Source: CAYVUM01 sp964619055 (lineage in GTDB: Bacteria; Pseudomonadota; Alphaproteobacteria; Rhodospirillales; Defluviicoccaceae). Taken from it: a stretch of 24,460 bases of DNA. A program made the position numbers and the translations under genes. Below, one piece after another: positions 8,133-15,641 of the stretch; within the stretch, counting starts at the first letter, position 1, and the number at the start of each line of letters is the position of its first letter. Under the pieces are notes generated by a model. It had not been told where the DNA came from. It did no database searches and was given only the letters and a program-made list of their open reading frames with translations. Where the stretch lies: positions 1 through 24,460 of the forward strand of contig CAZUDB010000055.1 in NCBI GenBank assembly GCA_964619055.1, in the 5' to 3' direction.

Positions 8133-8984
8133 ATGACCGATCGTTTCGCCGGAACGGACCAGTATGTGGCGACGGAGGACCTGACCGTCGCCGTCAATGC
8201 AGCCATCGCGCTGGAACGACCGTTGCTGATTAAGGGCGAGCCCGGAACCGGCAAGACCGTGCTGGCCCGCGAGGTCGCCCAAGGCATCGGGGTGCCGTTG
8301 ATCGAGTGGCATGTCAAATCGACCACACGGGCGCAACAGGGCTTGTACGAGTACGACGCGGTAGCGCGGCTGCGCGACTCTCAACTGGGCGATGCCCGCG
8401 TTCATGACATTTCCAATTACATCGTCCGCGGCAAGCTATGGGAGGCTTTTGACGCTAACGTGCGTCCCGTTCTGCTCATCGATGAGATCGACAAGGCGGA
8501 CATTGAGTTCCCGAACGACCTGCTGCTGGAGCTCGATCGCATGGAGTTCCATGTCTACGAAACACAGGAAACCATCGTAGCTCGCCATCGCCCCATCGTG
8601 TTCATCACGTCGAACAACGAGAAGGAACTGCCGGACGCGTTCTTGCGGCGTTGTTTCTTCCATTACATCCGGTTTCCAGATCGGGAGACGATGGAGGCCA
8701 TTGTTGCCGTCCACTTTCCCGGGATCGAGAAGCGGATGGTTTCCGAGGCATTGACAGCGTTCTTCCGCATTCGCGAAGTGCCCGGCCTGAAGAAAAAGCC
8801 ATCCACCTCGGAGCTTCTGGACTGGATCAAGCTCCTGTTGCACGAGGATATTCCGGTCGAGAGCCTACGCGAAAGTGATCGCCGCCAGCTGATCCCGCCG
8901 CTGTACGGCGCGCTGCTGAAGAATGAGCAGGATGTCCACCTGTTCGAGCGCCTCGCCTTCCTGAACCGGCGCGGCGAGGCGTGA
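8133..8984 (+). CDS. MoxR-family AAA+ ATPase
   Basis: The 283-residue protein is a single AAA+ module of the MoxR/CoxD class. Walker A is GEPGTGKT (35-42), Walker B is VLLIDEIDKAD (113-123), and a sensor/arginine-finger region FITSNNEKELPDAFLRRC spans 157-174. MoxR proteins act as chaperone-like ATPases that mature or activate metal-containing or multi-subunit complexes, usually with a VWA-domain partner. That partner is encoded 41 bases downstream. The ATG follows the strong GGGGAGGAG by about 13 bases. No obvious client enzyme (carbon monoxide dehydrogenase, methanol dehydrogenase, Rubisco) lies nearby, so the substrate is unknown. The divergent hsp20-lon operon makes a general protein-quality role conceivable, but that is inference. 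Confidence 0.9.
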   Translation: MTDRFAGTDQYVATEDLTVAVNAAIALERPLLIKGEPGTGKTVLAREVAQGIGVPLIEWHVKSTTRAQQGLYEYDAVARLRDSQLGDARVHDISNYIVRGKLWEAFDANVRPVLLIDEIDKADIEFPNDLLLELDRMEFHVYETQETIVARHRPIVFITSNNEKELPDAFLRRCFFHYIRFPDRETMEAIVAVHFPGIEKRMVSEALTAFFRIREVPGLKKKPSTSELLDWIKLLLHEDIPVESLRESDRRQLIPPLYGALLKNEQDVHLFERLAFLNRRGEA

Positions 8985-9025
8985 CCTAAGCGAGACGCCG
9001 TCGGGCGCGGGGCGCGGATACGGCC

Positions 9026-10201
9026 ATGTTAATCAATTTCTTTTTTGCTCTGAAGGATGCGCACCTTCCCGTCAGCCTGCGGGAATACCTGACGCTTCTG
9101 GAGGCCATGGACCTTGGCCTGGCCGAATACTCCGTAGACCGGTTCTACTATCTGGCCCGGGCTACGCTGGTGAAGGACGAAACCAACCTGGACAAGTTTG
9201 ATCGGGTATTTGGCGAGATTTTCAAAGGCCTTGAGGCGCCGCCGGAGGGCGAGGCACATGAGATACCCGAGGAGTGGTTACGCAAGGTGGTCGAGCGCCA
9301 CCTGAGCGACGAGGAGAAAGCGCTCGTCAAGTCCCTCGGGGGCTGGGACGAATTGATGGAGACGCTCCGCAAGCGCCTGGAGGAACAGGAGGGCCGCCAC
9401 CAAGGTGGGAGCAAGTGGATCGGCACCGCTGGCACCTCGCCGTTTGGCGCATACGGTTACAATCCGGAAGGGATCCGCATTGGCCAGGACCGAAACCGCC
9501 ACAACCGGGCCGTAAAGGTCTGGGACCGGCGCGACTTCCGTAATCTCGATGACACGGTGGAACTGGGCACGCGCACGATCAAGGTGGCGCTCCGCCGGCT
9601 TCGCCGCTTTGCCCGGGAGGGGGCGGCGACCGAACTCGACCTCCCTGGCACAATCTCAACCACGGCCAGGAAGGGTTATCTGGACGTTCAGCTTCGGCCC
9701 GAGCGCCATAACGCCGTCAAAGTGCTATTGTTTTTGGACGTCGGTGGGTCCATGGATCCCTATGTGCAGCTTTGCGAGGAACTGTTCTCGGCCGCCCGGT
9801 CCGAATTCAAGCACCTGGAGCACTTTTACTTCCATAACTGCCCCTACGAACGGATGTGGCGGGACAACCGTCGGCGCCACAGCGAGGGTATCGATACCCT
9901 GGACGTTCTCCACACCTATCCTTCCGACTACAAGGTCGTGTTCGTTGGCGATGCGTCCATGAGCCCCTACGAAGTTCTCTACCCGGGCGGCAGCGTGGAA
10001 CATTGGAACGAGATAACCGGCCAAGCCTGGATGGAGCGGTTGTTGTCCGTCTACGCAAAGGCCGTTTGGCTGAACCCCGTCGAGGAATCTTGGTGGGATA
10101 TGACGCGATCGACCACCATTATTCGACAGCTCATGTCAAACCGAATGTTTCCGCTGACCCTGGACGGCTTGGACCGCGCCATGCGAAGTTTGAGTCGTTA
10201 G
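9026..10201 (+). CDS. CoxE-like VWA domain protein, partner of MoxR ATPase
   Basis: The 391-residue protein begins MLINFFFALKDAHLPVSLRE, typical of this VWA/CoxE-like family, and has a C-terminal von Willebrand A domain. The metal-site motif is DVGGSM (238-243), a variant of DxSxS common in this family, followed by FVGDASMSPYE later in the fold. Residues about 110-200 are charged and probably form a linker. There is no signal peptide or membrane segment, so it should be cytoplasmic. It forms an operon with moxR and probably acts as adaptor between the ATPase ring and its client. The Shine-Dalgarno sequence is weak (GGGGCGCGG). Its TAG stop (10199-10201) overlaps the TAA stop of the convergent transaldolase gene by two bases. 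Confidence 0.88.
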   Translation: MLINFFFALKDAHLPVSLREYLTLLEAMDLGLAEYSVDRFYYLARATLVKDETNLDKFDRVFGEIFKGLEAPPEGEAHEIPEEWLRKVVERHLSDEEKALVKSLGGWDELMETLRKRLEEQEGRHQGGSKWIGTAGTSPFGAYGYNPEGIRIGQDRNRHNRAVKVWDRRDFRNLDDTVELGTRTIKVALRRLRRFAREGAATELDLPGTISTTARKGYLDVQLRPERHNAVKVLLFLDVGGSMDPYVQLCEELFSAARSEFKHLEHFYFHNCPYERMWRDNRRRHSEGIDTLDVLHTYPSDYKVVFVGDASMSPYEVLYPGGSVEHWNEITGQAWMERLLSVYAKAVWLNPVEESWWDMTRSTTIIRQLMSNRMFPLTLDGLDRAMRSLSR

Positions 10202-10878
10202 ACGGTTTCAAGTTTGCTTTCGGCGAGGATTTGCTGACCCGTGGTGCGCCAATCGCGCAAGAACGCCTCCAACCCACGGTCGGTCAGGGGATGCTGGAAC
10301 AACTGGCGCACGACAGCTGGTGGGATTGTGGCAACATGAGCACCGAGCTTGGCCGCCTCCACAACGTGCCGGGGACCGCGGACGGAGGCAACCAGCACCT
10401 CTGTCGACATCATCGGGTACATTTCGTAGATAGTGACGATATCGGCAATCAGATCCATACCATGCTCGCCGATGTCATCCAGGCGGCCGACGAAGGGGGA
10501 GACGAAGCTAGCCCCCGCCTTGGCGGCCAGCAGCGCTTGGGCCGCGGAGAAACAAAGGGTGACGTTGACGAGCGTGCCATCGCCACGCAGTGCCTTGCAG
10601 GTTTTCAGGCCGTCCGGCGTCAATGGAACTTTGACGGTGACGTTCGGCGCGATCTTGGCAAGCGCGCGGCCCTCGGCCAGCATGGTCGCATGATCGGTGG
10701 CCGCCACCTCCGCACTGACCGGTCCGGGCACCACCGCGCAAATCTGCTCGATCAGCTCCGCCATCGGTTTTTTGGACTTGGCGACCAAGGACGGGTTGGT
10801 GGTCACACCGTCGATGAGGCCCGTTGCGGCCAAGTCGCGGATCTCATCCAGATCGGCCGTGTCGACAAAGAACTTCAT
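10198..10878 (-). CDS. tal: Transaldolase, TalC/fructose-6-phosphate aldolase-like small class
   Basis: The 226-residue protein is a short-type transaldolase, transferring a dihydroxyacetone unit between sugar phosphates in the non-oxidative pentose phosphate pathway. The N-terminus MKFFVDTADLDEI and GVTTNPSLVAK are diagnostic. The Schiff-base lysine is K83 in VTVKVPLT. In SPFVGRLDDIG the residue facing the substrate is Phe129; E. coli fructose-6-phosphate aldolase has Tyr at this place, so transaldolase activity is more likely than aldolase activity. The ATG at 10878 was chosen because GGAGGA lies 7 bases upstream and it gives the family N-terminus; the frame is open further upstream but without family similarity. 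It is convergent with and overlaps the VWA gene, and is divergent from the glycosyltransferase. Confidence 0.92.
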   Translation of the reverse strand: MKFFVDTADLDEIRDLAATGLIDGVTTNPSLVAKSKKPMAELIEQICAVVPGPVSAEVAATDHATMLAEGRALAKIAPNVTVKVPLTPDGLKTCKALRGDGTLVNVTLCFSAAQALLAAKAGASFVSPFVGRLDDIGEHGMDLIADIVTIYEMYPMMSTEVLVASVRGPRHVVEAAKLGAHVATIPPAVVRQLFQHPLTDRGLEAFLRDWRTTGQQILAESKLETV

Positions 10879-11012
10879 ACCTGCATCCTCCCGCCATGTC
10901 CGCCCGGGGCGCCGGCCCCTCGGGCCCAGGCTTTCCTGTCTTTTGCCCTTACCATGACAGCGGGTGGCGGGTCGAGTGCGGCACAAGGACTCCGGCGTGC
11001 GCGAGGTACAGC

Positions 11013-13079
11013 GTGAGCGCCGAGATCGTTTTCCACGTGGACCGTGTAGTGCCCGGGCAGCCGCTTCGGGGTTTGGCGTGGGCCGAAGACGCCACTTTGA
11101 ACCCGTTTCAGCTCGACGTCCGCATCGACGATGCCGAGGCCGGTCAGGTGGATTGTGCGCTGTTTCGACCCGACGCCGGCCAGAAGGGGGCGCGCGATCC
11201 GTATTGTGGCTTCGAATACTATCCGCCATTTTACGTTTTCGATGACCAACCCCACAGCATCCGGCTATCAACGCTCAATGGGACCGGGGAGAGCAAGACG
11301 CTCGACGGCGTGATATTCAAAAGCCTGAAGACCTACGATGATTTCGAGTCGTTCCTGTGTTGGTCCTACTTTTTTCGCGAGTTCTACAAGCCGTTCTCTG
11401 AAGCCGATAAGCGCGTGCTGGCCTACATGGATTGGTACGCGGACTACTTGGCTGCAGAGGAGGTGCCGGCGACTGCGACGCGGGCATTTGGCCCGCTCGT
11501 CTCCGTCATCATGCCCGTGTTCAATCGCGAACATTCCGTGGGTCCTGCCATTGGGTCCGTTCTTGCGCAGTCGTATCCTCATTTTGAACTGATTCTGATC
11601 GACGACGGCAGCCGGGACCGATCGGTTGAGGTGTGCCGGCGCTACGACGATCGGCGTGTCCGGCTGATAGAGCGCTCCGAAAACGGTGGGGTCAGCCGGG
11701 CCCGCAACGACGGCTTGGCGGCGGCCAAGGGCACCTACATCGCCTATCTGGACAGCGACAATGTCTGGGATCCACGCTTCCTCGCCGTGATGGTTCGGGC
11801 GCTGGTGTCGGCCGACCGCCGACTCGGCTATTGCGGGCAGTACTTGACCAAGCAGTCCCTGGACACCGTCATCGGGGTCCGGTTCGGCCCCTTCAACCCG
11901 AGCCTGCTGCGCAACCGCAACTTCATTGATCTCAACGCCTTCGTCCATCATCGCGCTTTTTTCGAGAGCGAAGGCGGATTTGCCGAAGACATGCGTCGGC
12001 TGGTGGACTGGGAGTTGATCGCCCGGTACGCGGAAGCGGAATGGCCCCTAGCCGTGCCAGCGGTACTGTCACGCTACCTCTACAACCAGCAGCCAGGCAC
12101 GATCACCATCAGTGAGGATGTCGAGGCGGCCAAGGCGAGCCTTAACGAGCGGCTTTACGGCCGGATCGCTCGGACCTTTCACTACGCCCGCGGCAAGCGC
12201 AGCATCCCGGTCCACCTTGTCGAGAACGGCGCTCCGAAACGGAAGACCGCGCCGCAGGTGGGACGAGCCATTCCGCGAAGTGCCGGGGTCACGGTCGTCA
12301 TCCCGTCCTTCTTCGTGCCCGATATCTTGGCCGAGTGCGTCCGCTCTGTCCTAGAAGGTGGCGTCGCTGCGCTTGAGATCATCATCGTCGACAACCGATC
12401 GGATGCGCGAACGCAGGAACGGCTTCGCCAACTTGCGGAAACACATGAGTCTGTCCGCGTCCATTTCAATGACGCCAACGAGGGGTTCACGGCCGCCGTC
12501 AACCGCGGGATTGGGATGGCGTCGCAGACCTACGACGTGGTGATCATGAACAATGACGCCGTCGGCGTCGGCCCGTGGCTTGCAGACCTGCAAACGGCCA
12601 TGGACGAGCACCGCGAATTTGGCATGTTGGCCCCGCAGCAGATTCTACCACCCAACACGGAGACAATGCAGAGCCATCAACCCTTCTGCAACCCCAACCA
12701 CGACATTGACGTCAACGTATCCCTTCACCACGGCAATCTGTTGGGTGGCATCCTGTCGTCCAGCTACGAGCGTAGCCGCATCCTGGAAGTAAGTTTCGTG
12801 CCGTTTTTCTGCGTGTACGTGCGCCGCGCCATCATCGACCGGATCGGGCTGCTGGACGAACGACGTGGCCGGCACTATCGCTCGGATCGGCTATATTGTA
12901 ACGCCATCCGTCATGTGGCGCGCAAACGGGTTGGCGTGGCATACGCAGCCAAAGCCTACCACCTGCTCCAGCAGTCGTCGGAAGCGCTCCGCCAGGAGCG
13001 GACGGCCGAGTATGAAGAGATTGCCGTCGGCAACGTGTGGCGGGAGCCGGAGCGCCGCTTTCTCTGGGACGAGCCATAG
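11013..13079 (+). CDS. Tandem two-domain family 2 glycosyltransferase with N-terminal beta-sandwich-like domain
   Basis: From GTG 11013 the product has 688 residues. I chose this start because GAGG lies 6 bases upstream; the frame is open to 10824 but the extra residues look non-coding. Residues about 5-100 (FHVDRVVPGQPLRGLAWAED, later FDDQPHSIRLSTLNGTG) resemble the short beta-sandwich domain found before some surface glycan transferases. The first GT2 domain starts near residue 160 (SVIMPVFNREHS) with DSD at 247-249. The second starts near 425 (VTVVIPSFFVPDILAECVRS) with the metal-site variant NND ending at D515. There are no transmembrane helices, so the protein is probably cytoplasmic or membrane-peripheral, building a cell-surface polysaccharide or glycan chain. 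Donor and acceptor sugars cannot be deduced. No other surface polysaccharide gene is nearby. Confidence 0.88.
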   Translation: MSAEIVFHVDRVVPGQPLRGLAWAEDATLNPFQLDVRIDDAEAGQVDCALFRPDAGQKGARDPYCGFEYYPPFYVFDDQPHSIRLSTLNGTGESKTLDGVIFKSLKTYDDFESFLCWSYFFREFYKPFSEADKRVLAYMDWYADYLAAEEVPATATRAFGPLVSVIMPVFNREHSVGPAIGSVLAQSYPHFELILIDDGSRDRSVEVCRRYDDRRVRLIERSENGGVSRARNDGLAAAKGTYIAYLDSDNVWDPRFLAVMVRALVSADRRLGYCGQYLTKQSLDTVIGVRFGPFNPSLLRNRNFIDLNAFVHHRAFFESEGGFAEDMRRLVDWELIARYAEAEWPLAVPAVLSRYLYNQQPGTITISEDVEAAKASLNERLYGRIARTFHYARGKRSIPVHLVENGAPKRKTAPQVGRAIPRSAGVTVVIPSFFVPDILAECVRSVLEGGVAALEIIIVDNRSDARTQERLRQLAETHESVRVHFNDANEGFTAAVNRGIGMASQTYDVVIMNNDAVGVGPWLADLQTAMDEHREFGMLAPQQILPPNTETMQSHQPFCNPNHDIDVNVSLHHGNLLGGILSSSYERSRILEVSFVPFFCVYVRRAIIDRIGLLDERRGRHYRSDRLYCNAIRHVARKRVGVAYAAKAYHLLQQSSEALRQERTAEYEEIAVGNVWREPERRFLWDEP

Positions 13080-13095
13080 GAAATCACGCCGCAGG

Positions 13096-13122
13096 CCCGG
13101 CCGCTTACCGCGAAGGGCCGGG
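13096..13122 (+). terminator. Hairpin between convergent glycosyltransferase and peroxiredoxin genes
   Basis: CCCGGCC (13096-13102) pairs with GGCCGGG (13116-13122) around a 13-base loop. It lies between the two convergent stop codons and may end transcription in both directions, although neither side has a T-run. Confidence 0.5.
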
Positions 13123-13149
13123 TCGTTACGGTTGGTGTGGCGACCGCCG

Positions 13150-13812
13150 TCAGTCGCCAGGCTGCGGAACGATCCGAAGGTAGGGTTTCGGCGCGGACCA
13201 ACCGTTCGGGAACTTCGCTTTGGCGGCCTCGTCGGAGACGGCCGGCACGATAATCACATCTTCACCAGGGTTCCAGTTGACCGGCGTTGCCACTTGGTGC
13301 TTCGCCGTAAGCTGAACGGAATCCAACACGCGCAATACCTCGTCGAAGTTGCGCCCGGTGCTCATGGGGTAGGTCAGGTTCATCTTGATCTTCTTGTCGG
13401 GACCGATCAGGAACACCGTGCGCACGGTCGCATTATCGGCCGGGGTTCGGCCTTCGGAGGTGTCGCCCGCCTCGGCCGGCAGCATGTCGTACAGCTTGGC
13501 GATTTTGAGCTGTGGGTCGCCGATCAGGGGATAGTTGACGGCGTGGCCTTGGGTCTCCTCGATATCCTTGGCCCATTTGGCATGGTTGCCCACGGGGTCC
13601 ACGCTGAGGCCTAGAATCTTGCAGTTCCGCTTTTCGAACTCCGCCTTCAGGCTGGCCATGTAGCCCAACTCCGTTGTGCAGACAGGCGTAAAGTCCTTAG
13701 GGTGGGAAAACAGAATCGCCCAACCGTTGCCGATCCAGTCATGGAACCGGAGTTCGCCTTCGGTGGTATCTGCGGTGAAGTCGGGGGCTTCGTCGTTGAT
13801 GCGCAAGGCCAT
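13150..13812 (-). CDS. 1-Cys peroxiredoxin (Prx6/AhpC-TSA family)
   Basis: The 220-residue protein reduces hydrogen peroxide and organic peroxides through a peroxidatic cysteine, C45, in the motif HPKDFTPVCTTELG. Length and the C-terminal extension (VNWNPGEDVIIVPAVSDE, then FPNGWSAPKPYLR) are those of the Prx6/1-Cys subfamily rather than two-Cys AhpC; no resolving cysteine is visible near the C-terminus. There is no signal peptide, so it acts in the cytoplasm. The ATG follows GAGAGGGA at a normal distance. It lies downstream of the betaine methyltransferases on the same strand, but a 166-base gap containing a hairpin and its own promoter-like sequence suggests separate expression. Confidence 0.95.
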   Translation of the reverse strand: MALRINDEAPDFTADTTEGELRFHDWIGNGWAILFSHPKDFTPVCTTELGYMASLKAEFEKRNCKILGLSVDPVGNHAKWAKDIEETQGHAVNYPLIGDPQLKIAKLYDMLPAEAGDTSEGRTPADNATVRTVFLIGPDKKIKMNLTYPMSTGRNFDEVLRVLDSVQLTAKHQVATPVNWNPGEDVIIVPAVSDEAAKAKFPNGWSAPKPYLRIVPQPGD

Positions 13813-13870
13813 GGCTTGTCCCTCTCGCTCGCTCGGAAATTTAAACAGTTTTTGCGTGTGAATTAGGTTT

Positions 13871-13900
13871 ATTTTACGCGAGAGATGCAGCCTTCGTAAA
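13871..13900 (-). promoter_or_regulatory. Candidate promoter of the peroxiredoxin gene
   Basis: On the minus strand, TTTACG (complement of 13895-13900), an 18-base spacer and TAAAAT (complement of 13871-13876) lie about 60 bases before the ATG. The -10 element is good and the -35 element is partial. The sequence downstream to the start codon is AT-rich. Confidence 0.35.
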
Positions 13901-13960
13901 CGCCGACCTCTTCACAGCATCGCGGACTCGCCCGATCGATATGCGCTGCACGCTTAGCTT

Positions 13961-13982
13961 GTGACGCAAGTTTACTCGTCAC
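13961..13982 (-). terminator. Hairpin overlapping the stop codon of the sarcosine/dimethylglycine methyltransferase gene
   Basis: GTGACG and CGTCAC form a perfect 6-bp stem around a 10-base loop, and the stem includes the TGA stop of the methyltransferase gene. There is no T-run. It may stabilise the 3' end or terminate weakly; a protein-binding dyad is the alternative. Confidence 0.35.
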
Positions 13983-14824
13983 GCCTTTACCGGTTTTTCG
14001 AAGTGGAGGATGCCCCAGGCCAGATAGCCGTGATCGGCAGCCGCAACCCAGTTATTTAAGCCCACCAACATTCGGTCCATGTAGGCTTGGCTGACGAGTC
14101 CGCGCAGTGCGTCGGCGCGGGCGGTCAGGTCTTCGGCGACACGGTGATAGTGGTTGCGCAACTGCGGGGTTAGGTCGATGATTTCCTTGACCCTGAACCC
14201 CACCGCTGCCGCGTGGTTCTTGTAGGCGGCGAAGGATCCGAGGTCTGGGAGTTGCAGGCGATCGTAGACCGGTTGCAGCACGCCGGGAGGGCAGTGATCC
14301 GCTTGCATGGGGTCGGTAAACACGAAGTGGCCGCCAGGCGCCAGTACCCGGAACACTTCCGCAATCACCTGCTCGCGATCGCCGCTGTGGAGGATCGCAT
14401 CTTGGGACCAAACGACGTCGAACGTGCCATCCGCCTCGGGGATGTCCTCGAAGCTGCCGTGGACGACCGTGACCAGGTCGCTCAAGCCCTGATCGGCCGT
14501 AAGCCTGCGGTTGGTTTCGTTCTGCGTCTCACTGATGTTGAGGCAATGAACAGCACATCCGTGTGTCTTGGCAAGAAAGCGGGCCGCGCCGCCGTAGCCC
14601 GCACCCACGTCCAGAACGTGGGTGCTTTGGTTTAAAGGGGCTGCGACGGCCGCCATCCGCTCAACCGTTTGCCGGCTCGCCTCGGCGATATCAGAGGTGT
14701 GATCGTACAATCCGATATGGATGTCCTCTCCACCCCAAACATGAAAGTAGAAACGATCGGCGTCGTCGCTGTCATAGTAGGTTTCGGCGACGGCAATGGC
14801 CTCTTGGACTGAGCCGTCACTCAT
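13979..14824 (-). CDS. Sarcosine/dimethylglycine N-methyltransferase
   Basis: The 281-residue protein is a SAM-dependent methyltransferase making dimethylglycine and glycine betaine from sarcosine, the last steps of betaine synthesis from glycine. Diagnostic is the N-terminal YYDSDDADRFYFHVWGGED, continuing HIGLYD, which matches halophile SDMT proteins. The SAM-binding motif I is VLDVGAGYG (70-78), and SQDAILHSGDR follows near residue 140. The protein has no signal peptide. The ATG at 14824 overlaps the end of the upstream glycine/sarcosine methyltransferase gene by 8 bases (ATGAGTGA), which implies translational coupling. Composition is typical of the chromosome, unlike the 3' half of its partner. 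Betaine is a compatible solute, so the operon points to salt adaptation. Confidence 0.9.
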   Translation of the reverse strand: MSDGSVQEAIAVAETYYDSDDADRFYFHVWGGEDIHIGLYDHTSDIAEASRQTVERMAAVAAPLNQSTHVLDVGAGYGGAARFLAKTHGCAVHCLNISETQNETNRRLTADQGLSDLVTVVHGSFEDIPEADGTFDVVWSQDAILHSGDREQVIAEVFRVLAPGGHFVFTDPMQADHCPPGVLQPVYDRLQLPDLGSFAAYKNHAAAVGFRVKEIIDLTPQLRNHYHRVAEDLTARADALRGLVSQAYMDRMLVGLNNWVAAADHGYLAWGILHFEKPVKA

Positions 14825-15641
14825 GGCAGTATTCTTTTTCGGCTACATGAACGAAGAAATCAGGGTCGTTTTCTTGGTAAGTTTCTTGAAAATCACCATA
14901 AGTGTGAATTTTTTGAAATCCGGATTCTTGCAAAAGGCCTCGAAGATAGTTTTTGCGCAAAGGGAACATATTCAATTTGTACTCAGAGCCGTCGGGAAAG
15001 CTATATCGAAACCTTGCTAATCCTGAATCAACGTATTCAGGTTCCGCTACAACCTTGTCTCCACAATAGTAGTATTTGTGTTTTGATTTAAATTTTTCAT
15101 CGAGGATGGCATCATAATTGCGCTGATCGATGATCAAAACTCCGTCATGCTCCAACGCCGCATAGAATTCGGCCAGAGCCCGCCGTCGGTCGGCCTCGTC
15201 GAACAAGTGCGTGAAGGAGTTGCCGAGGCAGATGATTGCATCATAGGTGGCATGCACGTCACGATTAAGCCAGCGCCAGTCGGCCTGGACCGTCTTCAGG
15301 ATGAAGTTGTGGTCCTTGACGTTTTCAAAGGCCTTGGCGAGCATGGCGGCGCTGCCGTCCGCGCTTGTGACATCGAAGCCGGCCCGGATTAGGCGCAGGG
15401 AATGAAAGCCGGTGCCGCATGCCACATCGAGAATTTTGCGCTTGCCGCGACCACGGAGGATTTCGACAAAAAAGTCACCTTCACTGTCGGCGCGGGCGCG
15501 CCAATCGATCAGCTCATCCCATTTTTCCACAAAACTCTGTACATATTCGGCGCGGTATTGGTCTGTGTCGCGCACGGCCAGGGGATCATCACCATAGACT
15601 TGTTTCGTTTCGCATAAGTCCGGGTTTATGACATCGGTCAT
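14817..15641 (-). CDS. Glycine/sarcosine N-methyltransferase
   Basis: The 274-residue SAM-dependent methyltransferase converts glycine to sarcosine and dimethylglycine, the first steps of betaine synthesis. Visible are the N-terminal YGDDPLAVRDTDQYRAEYV, followed by SFVEKWDELIDWRAR, characteristic of GSMT, SAM motif I ILDVACGTG (70-78), and LGNSFTHLF near residue 140, all family features. The ATG follows GGAAAGGAAG. By hand count the C-terminal coding part (14821-15120) is about 38% GC, against about 61% in the N-terminal part (15181-15420). The C-terminal peptide is rich in Lys, Tyr, Phe and Asn. The frame is unbroken across the change, so the gene should work, but a recombination junction near 15130 is suggested. 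It is first in a two-gene operon with the dimethylglycine-forming partner. Confidence 0.9.
   Translation of the reverse strand: MTDVINPDLCETKQVYGDDPLAVRDTDQYRAEYVQSFVEKWDELIDWRARADSEGDFFVEILRGRGKRKILDVACGTGFHSLRLIRAGFDVTSADGSAAMLAKAFENVKDHNFILKTVQADWRWLNRDVHATYDAIICLGNSFTHLFDEADRRRALAEFYAALEHDGVLIIDQRNYDAILDEKFKSKHKYYYCGDKVVAEPEYVDSGLARFRYSFPDGSEYKLNMFPLRKNYLRGLLQESGFQKIHTYGDFQETYQENDPDFFVHVAEKEYCHE

Noticed and set aside
10824..11012. Upstream extension of the glycosyltransferase frame
   Set aside because: It overlaps the transaldolase start region, looks non-coding (Arg/Pro/Cys-rich), and a good ribosome binding site precedes GTG 11013.
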